Shown here one piece after another: positions 60,994 to 64,000 of a stretch of 64,000 bases of DNA. Within the stretch, counting starts at the first letter, position 1; each line of letters starts with the position of its first letter. Position numbers and translations under genes: made by a program. The stretch lies in assembly GCF_000774145.1 (NCBI RefSeq), contig NZ_KN322985.1:712710-776709 (forward strand), read 5' to 3'. The notes beneath the pieces are model-generated. The model did no database searches. It saw only the letters and a program-made list of their open reading frames with translations, and was not told where the DNA came from. This DNA comes from Pseudomonas mediterranea CFBP 5447. GTDB taxonomy: Bacteria; Pseudomonadota; Gammaproteobacteria; Pseudomonadales; Pseudomonadaceae.

Positions 60994-61730
60994 AGCGAGG
61001 CTCCGATATTCAATTCGGCCAAACGGGCAAGGCCCTTTGGGGTAACGAGTGGATCGAAAGCGGCACGGTCAGCACCGGTTTCTGAATCAGGCTTGAGAGC
61101 AGTGACTTTGTGGACCATGAGCCCGGAGGTGATGCGTGGTTGGTACGCAGTCCAGCGGCCGGAACCTTGGCGGCGAAAGATCCACCGGTTCTGCTGCATC
61201 CAGGCGAATAGCTTCGAAGGCTTGAGCTGCAGATGCTTCGCAGCGTCGGTGATGCAGATCGCGCCGCCAGCGGCTGCCAGACGGTTGATGGCTGCAACCT
61301 TCGGCGCCTGATCGAGGATGACCAAACGCAGGGTTTGATTGTCCTTCGCCTGATCAGCAGCAGCCTGAAGTGCCTCCGCGTAGGTGGCCGGAATCTGGAA
61401 CTGGCCGGCTTGGGCTTCCAGCTCCTGCCAGCGATCAATGATCCGGGCACGCAGCTCGACGCTGTAACCGGACACAACAACCAACGTGTCGCGCTGTGAC
61501 AGCAGGAACTCGCGGTACACCTGCCCGTTCTGCGGGTGCACGTAGGGGGTGTCGTTTGAAGAAACGACACCCTTCGTGACCAGTGCACGGATTGTTTTCA
61601 ACACGTTGTCGTGAGAGCTGCCGATCAGTTCGGCTATCTCGCGAGACGACATGTGTCGCGACACGTTTTGAGATTGTGCAAAACGTGTCGCAGGGTTCGG
61701 GGTATTGCCGGGGGTGACGTTCGTGTTCAT
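60990..61730 (-). CDS. Phage Rha-type regulator with KilAC domain
   Basis: The 246-residue product has an N-terminal Rha domain (VSRHMSSREIAELIGSSHDN, VYREFLLSQRDTLVVVSGYS, about residues 20-110). A KilA-C/ANT-type C-terminal domain follows (about 150-240, INRLAAAGGAICITDAAKHL, LFAWMQQNRWIFRRQGSGRW). These proteins act as antirepressors or regulators of lytic growth. It is the first gene after cro on the same strand, with a hairpin between. Confidence 0.88.
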   Translation of the reverse strand: MNTNVTPGNTPNPATRFAQSQNVSRHMSSREIAELIGSSHDNVLKTIRALVTKGVVSSNDTPYVHPQNGQVYREFLLSQRDTLVVVSGYSVELRARIIDRWQELEAQAGQFQIPATYAEALQAAADQAKDNQTLRLVILDQAPKVAAINRLAAAGGAICITDAAKHLQLKPSKLFAWMQQNRWIFRRQGSGRWTAYQPRITSGLMVHKVTALKPDSETGADRAAFDPLVTPKGLARLAELNIGASL

Positions 61731-61756
61731 ACTGGCCCCTGAAGTTTGTTGTTTTA

Positions 61757-61790
61757 AGAAGCCGGTCTAGCCACCGGCTTTTTTTCGTCT
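61757..61790 (+). terminator. Hairpin between cro and the Rha gene
   Basis: Seven-bp stem (agccggt / accggct), followed on the plus strand by TTTTTT; the minus-strand side has only TTCTT. It would stop plus-strand transcripts entering the immunity region and may act as a weak terminator (tR1-like) for the cro transcript. Confidence 0.6.
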
Positions 61791-61840
61791 GCGATTTTTT
61801 ACTGTATGGATGCACATATGTGCCGCAGCACTACTTCGCT

Positions 61841-62113
61841 TCACGAAGAGGCCTGATAATTCCCACCATCAGATGCCGGTAACGCTTTGTTAGGGTGCGC
61901 TTCAGAAAGCAGCCAATCCGTGTCGAACGGATTTCCCCTCGCAGTTGCCAGTTCGCAAATCTTCTTGGCGTATTCCGTCTCACCGGTGTACTCGGTGCGC
62001 GGCAATGCATCAGCAGCCAGCCACTTGTAAATTGCCCGCGGAGTTTTCCCGCAGGCCTGAGCAACCGTAGGAACACCGCCGGCATCGTCGATCGTTTTCT
62101 TGAGCGGCCGCAT
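61841..62113 (-). CDS. Cro-like repressor
   Basis: The 90-residue product starts MRPLKKTIDDAGGVPTVAQA and has a helix-turn-helix at about residues 10-35 (VAQACGKTPRAIYKWLAADA), the Cro/YdaS pattern. GGAGG is six bases before the ATG. It is transcribed divergently from the CI-type repressor and starts at the edge of the triple operator region. It heads the early minus-strand operon. Confidence 0.85.
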   Translation of the reverse strand: MRPLKKTIDDAGGVPTVAQACGKTPRAIYKWLAADALPRTEYTGETEYAKKICELATARGNPFDTDWLLSEAHPNKALPASDGGNYQASS

Positions 62114-62131
62114 GTGGCCTCCAATTCAAAT

Positions 62132-62205
62132 ATGAACTTACGGTACATCTTAAGTCGGAACTGAAAGTACATGCAAGCTCATGAGAACATGAACCCATGG
62201 TTCAA
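62132..62205. promoter_or_regulatory. Operator cluster OR with three 17-bp sites
   Basis: Sites share the half-site ATGWAC-N-GGTACAT. They are 62132-62148 (atgaacttacggtacat), 62156-62172 (cggaactgaaagtacat) and 62189-62205 (atgaacccatggttcaa), the last overlapping the cI start codon. The first two are 24 bp apart, exactly as at the second cluster near 63.3 kb. Confidence 0.8.
62147..62176 (-). promoter_or_regulatory. PR-like promoter for cro
   Basis: On the minus strand TTGCAT (-35, 62171-62176) and TAAGAT (-10, 62147-62152) are spaced 18 bp. The middle operator covers the spacer and the first operator overlaps the -10, so repressor binding would block it. Confidence 0.6.
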
Positions 62206-62931
62206 ATAGACGAAATCCGGCTTGCGTTCAGCGCCCGCCTCAAGAACGCCCTCGCAGAAGCAGGCATTCCTGAGTGGGGCGCAGGTGTGCGTCTCGCGAA
62301 AATCGCCAAAGTGACGCCGAAGGCATGCAGCAAATGGCTCAACGGAGAGTCGATGCCAGGCGGAGCCAAGATGCTTGCTCTCGCAAGCGCATTGTCTGTA
62401 CGCGTCGAGTGGCTTGAATATGGCCGGGGCGAGATGCATGAGACGGCAGTCTCTGCAGCTGATCAGCGAGTTCCACCAAGGAGCTTTGATCTCGCCGACG
62501 ACGATAGCTATACGGGCGTGCTGCAACTGACCGCCCGCGGATCAACCGGCGATGGCGAAGACAACTCGCACGTCGAAATCCGTGGCGTGATGGCATTCAA
62601 AACAGATTGGCTACGGGCTAATCATCTTAACCAGCGCAAGTTAGACGTCATCTACGCCAACGGGCACAGCATGGAACCCACCATCAATGATGGTGACGTG
62701 CTGTTGATTGATGAGTCGAAAATAGAACCCAAAGATGGGCAAGTCTTCGCACTCCAGACTGAGTCGAAAGGCACTATCGTTAAGCGCCTTGTAAAGTCCG
62801 ACTTCGACGGTTGGATCATTCGTAGCGACAACCCGGACAAGGCTCGTTACGGAGATGAGACGCTGCGTGATGGGGAAATCAACGAGGTTCGCATTATTGG
62901 GCGCGTGGTTTGGCGCGGGGGAATGCTTTAG
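62197..62931 (+). CDS. CI-type prophage repressor (S24 peptidase)
   Basis: Maintains lysogeny and is cut on DNA damage with RecA. The 244-residue product has an N-terminal helix-turn-helix (about residues 8-70, VRLAKIAKVTPKACSKWLNG) and a C-terminal LexA-like S24 domain with catalytic S158 (NGHSMEPTINDGD) and K196 (GTIVKRL). No Shine-Dalgarno sequence is seen and an operator lies on the start codon, so a leaderless or weakly translated mRNA is likely. Confidence 0.92.
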   Translation: MVQIDEIRLAFSARLKNALAEAGIPEWGAGVRLAKIAKVTPKACSKWLNGESMPGGAKMLALASALSVRVEWLEYGRGEMHETAVSAADQRVPPRSFDLADDDSYTGVLQLTARGSTGDGEDNSHVEIRGVMAFKTDWLRANHLNQRKLDVIYANGHSMEPTINDGDVLLIDESKIEPKDGQVFALQTESKGTIVKRLVKSDFDGWIIRSDNPDKARYGDETLRDGEINEVRIIGRVVWRGGML

Positions 62932-62982
62932 GGCGCCTGTCTTGCCCTGGGCAAAAAACTACAGCTGCACGGAAGGGATTCA

Positions 62983-63234
62983 ATGTTCAAAAAAATAGTG
63001 ATCGGTTTAGTGGCTGCAATTGGATTGTTCCTGGCTTACGGCGCCATTATCGGAAACACCCCAGAGGGAAAGGAAAAGTCTCGAGCACGCGATGCGATTG
63101 ATCGTTGCTGGAAGGGTGTTGATGACAGCCTTCAGTCTCTAAGCTCTCGCAGATTTATTCGGGACACTTGCCAAAAGATGGTTGAGAAGTACGAGTCAGA
63201 GTTTGGCCCCTCCTCCACGATCCGAAAAGAATAG
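62983..63234 (+). CDS. Small membrane-anchored protein after the repressor
   Basis: The 83-residue product starts with a hydrophobic helix (KIVIGLVAAIGLFLAYGAII, residues 4-23), followed by a soluble, charged part with two Cys (DAIDRCWKGVDDSLQSLSSR, FIRDTCQKMVEKYES). It is 51 bp after the repressor on the same strand, before a terminator, so it is probably expressed in the lysogen. Membrane proteins at this place can block superinfection; this is a guess from position. Confidence 0.65.
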   Translation: MFKKIVIGLVAAIGLFLAYGAIIGNTPEGKEKSRARDAIDRCWKGVDDSLQSLSSRRFIRDTCQKMVEKYESEFGPSSTIRKE

Positions 63235-63249
63235 CCTCCAGTGTCCGAT

Positions 63250-63273
63250 AGCCCGCCATTGAGCGGGCTTTTT
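63250..63273 (+). terminator. Terminator of the repressor transcript
   Basis: Seven-bp stem (agcccgc / gcgggct) with a 6-base loop, followed by TTTTTC on the plus strand. It ends the cI transcript just before the second operator/promoter cluster. Confidence 0.85.
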
Positions 63274-63291
63274 CTTGCCCGCGCTTAAAAT

Positions 63292-63335
63292 ATGTACTTT
63301 TGGTACTTGACCAATATGAACCATTGGTACATATT
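63292..63335 (+). promoter_or_regulatory. PL-like promoter with two operators (OL)
   Basis: Two copies of the operator: 63292-63308 (atgtacttttggtactt) and 63316-63332 (atgaaccattggtacat), 24 bp apart. A sigma-70 promoter fits between: TTGACC (-35, 63307-63312), 17 bp, CATATT (-10, 63330-63335). Repressor binding would cover both promoter boxes. Confidence 0.82.
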
Positions 63336-63377
63336 TGCTCCATCGCCGGATAACAACCGGCCAGATGGAAGGCAGCG

Positions 63378-63503
63378 ATGAACCGGCCTGAACGGTTCAG
63401 AGGGTTGGCAACTGACCCGGGCGTGCAGCGTAAAGCGCCGAAAGCAGTTATCCAGCGGGAGAACAAGCCGAAAGGCCCGCGGCTGGAGGAACAACTTGAA
63501 TGA
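63378..63503 (+). CDS. Short basic phage protein, first gene of the PL operon
   Basis: A 41-residue frame (MNRPERFRGLATDPGVQRKA, then PKAVIQRENKPKG) with GGAAGG before the ATG. It is the first gene after the PL-like promoter. Its size and basic Arg/Lys/Gln content resemble N-type antiterminator peptides, but no clear boxB is identified, so this is only a possibility. Confidence 0.5.
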   Translation: MNRPERFRGLATDPGVQRKAPKAVIQRENKPKGPRLEEQLE

Positions 63504-63730
63504 GCCCGTACCGCGCCAGCAGCGCCGAAGGGACACGGAAAGTTTCACTGATGCGCCTGGTTGGCCGGGCGCATTGGGAAATCAACCGAGAGGCACACCT
63601 GCATGGAATCAATCATCAAGAGCGGCACCTGGATCGGCCATCTCGGCCGCGGGCTTGCTCGAAGAGAACTTCAGTTTTTGCTTTTAGTAGCCCAGGGCCT
63701 TACGGCCAAACAAATCGCTCGTTTCCATGA
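63500..63730 (+). CDS. Possible small phage gene overlapping the HTH gene
   Basis: The ATG overlaps the previous stop (ATGA), which suggests coupling. The first 35 codons (MSPYRASSAEGTRKVSLMRL, VGRAHWEINREAH) have normal composition. The second half overlaps the next gene by 128 bp and looks less like a real protein. It may be a shorter gene or an unused frame. Confidence 0.35.
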   Translation: MSPYRASSAEGTRKVSLMRLVGRAHWEINREAHLHGINHQERHLDRPSRPRACSKRTSVFAFSSPGPYGQTNRSFP

Positions 63731-63908
63731 TGTTGAACCAGGGACCGTCGCGAAGCGCATATCCAACGCCATGTTCAAGCTGGGCGTTACCCGCCAATCA
63801 GCGGCCGTGGCCGAGGCGATGCGTAGAGAAATCATCGTAGGTCAGGTAGACGGTCCGACTCCTCAAGGTCCAGCTGGGGATTCGAACGATGGTGTTTTTA
63901 TCGCTTAA
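63603..63908 (+). CDS. LuxR-type helix-turn-helix protein
   Basis: The 101-residue product has a GerE/LuxR-type DNA-binding helix-turn-helix over about residues 15-75 (RRELQFLLLVAQGLTAKQIA, PGTVAKRISNAMFKLGVTRQ, SAAVAEAMRREIIVG). There is no receiver or ligand-binding domain. The ATG at 63603 follows GAGAGG; a TTG further upstream is less likely. It is in the operon driven by the PL-like promoter. A regulator of this kind could control phage or host genes. Confidence 0.8.
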   Translation: MESIIKSGTWIGHLGRGLARRELQFLLLVAQGLTAKQIARFHDVEPGTVAKRISNAMFKLGVTRQSAAVAEAMRREIIVGQVDGPTPQGPAGDSNDGVFIA

Positions 63909-63983
63909 ACGACGGAAAGGCATCACTTCTGCACCTTGGCGACAGGGTGCAGCGGGATGTAACCCCACCCAGAGGAATATCCA

Positions 63984-64000
63984 ATGTTCGGTATCGGTAA
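63984..64000 (+). CDS. Start of a further gene, cut by window edge
   Basis: ATG at 63984 preceded by AGAGGAATAT, a good ribosome-binding site. Only MFGIG is visible. Nothing can be said about the product. Confidence 0.4.

Larger units (their letters stand above)
33146..64000. mobile_element. Temperate prophage (mosaic contractile-tail phage), right end outside window
   Basis: A continuous set of phage genes begins at the attL junction. It runs lysis and accessory genes, Mu-type tail, HK97-type head, holin, early genes, replication, Cro, CI, and the start of the leftward-type operon. At least 30.8 kb is inside the window. All structural, lysis and replication frames are intact, so it may be inducible. 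Confidence 0.93.

Noticed and set aside
63929..63952. Hairpin ctgcacc/ggtgcag before the last partial gene
   Set aside because: No T tract and a weak match to the iteron core; too little context to call a terminator or second origin.
33146..64000. Mu-type transposable phage
   Set aside because: Despite the Mu-like tail, there is no transposase A/B pair; the lambda-like replication genes, S24 repressor and att-type insertion fit site-specific integration.

Overview
The window comes from a fluorescent-type Pseudomonas (gammaproteobacterium). Evidence is the gene order eno-kdsA-pyrG, the lpx/bamA/rseP/dxr/cdsA/uppS/frr/pyrH/tsf/rpsB block, the divergent map-glnD-dapC block, and many Pseudomonas-type REP palindromes (core like tgtgggagcgagcctgctcgcg) between host genes.

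Positions 1-29900 are ordinary core chromosome. On the minus strand, read from right to left, lie rpsB-tsf (translation), pyrH-frr (UMP kinase, ribosome recycling), uppS-cdsA-dxr-rseP-bamA-skp-lpxD-fabZ-lpxA-lpxB-rnhB (isoprenoid, phospholipid, lipid A and outer-membrane assembly; many genes overlap by ATGA/GTGA), dnaE, accA, tilS, then pyrG-kdsA-eno (eno runs off the left edge). On the plus strand are map, glnD and dapC.

Positions 29900-33145 are a small accessory stretch between dapC and the start of a disrupted ArsC-family reductase (yffB-like) gene. It holds a HigBA-type toxin-antitoxin pair, a DUF6124 gene, a lone phosphoribosyltransferase-like gene that starts at TTG, structured non-coding DNA and several REP elements.

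Positions from about 33146 to the right edge are a temperate prophage inserted in codon 15-16 of the yffB-like gene; the right attachment site lies outside the window. The late genes (minus strand) are mosaic: an HK97-type head module (HNH, terS, terL, portal, protease, capsid, connectors) followed by a Mu-type contractile tail module in Mu order (gp37-38-sheath-tube-chaperone-tape measure-gp43 to gp48-fibre), then an SGNH hydrolase and endolysin/Rz/Rz1. The holin is far away, upstream of the terminase. The early region (55.9-62.1 kb, minus) carries a Cro-like protein, Rha/KilAC, an O-like initiator with an internal iteron origin, a P-like protein, a YbcO nuclease, RusA, a tyrosine recombinase, and a candidate late regulator placed before a strong terminator. 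A CI-type S24 repressor (plus) faces cro. The same 17-bp operator occurs three times between cI and cro and twice at a second promoter near 63.3 kb, giving a lambda-like OR/OL layout.

The strongest unexpected observations are the attL junction inside yffB, the five operators, the iteron origin, a T TTT TTC frameshift site in the tail chaperone gene, hairpins directly after the capsid and sheath genes, and the orphan phosphoribosyltransferase-like gene.
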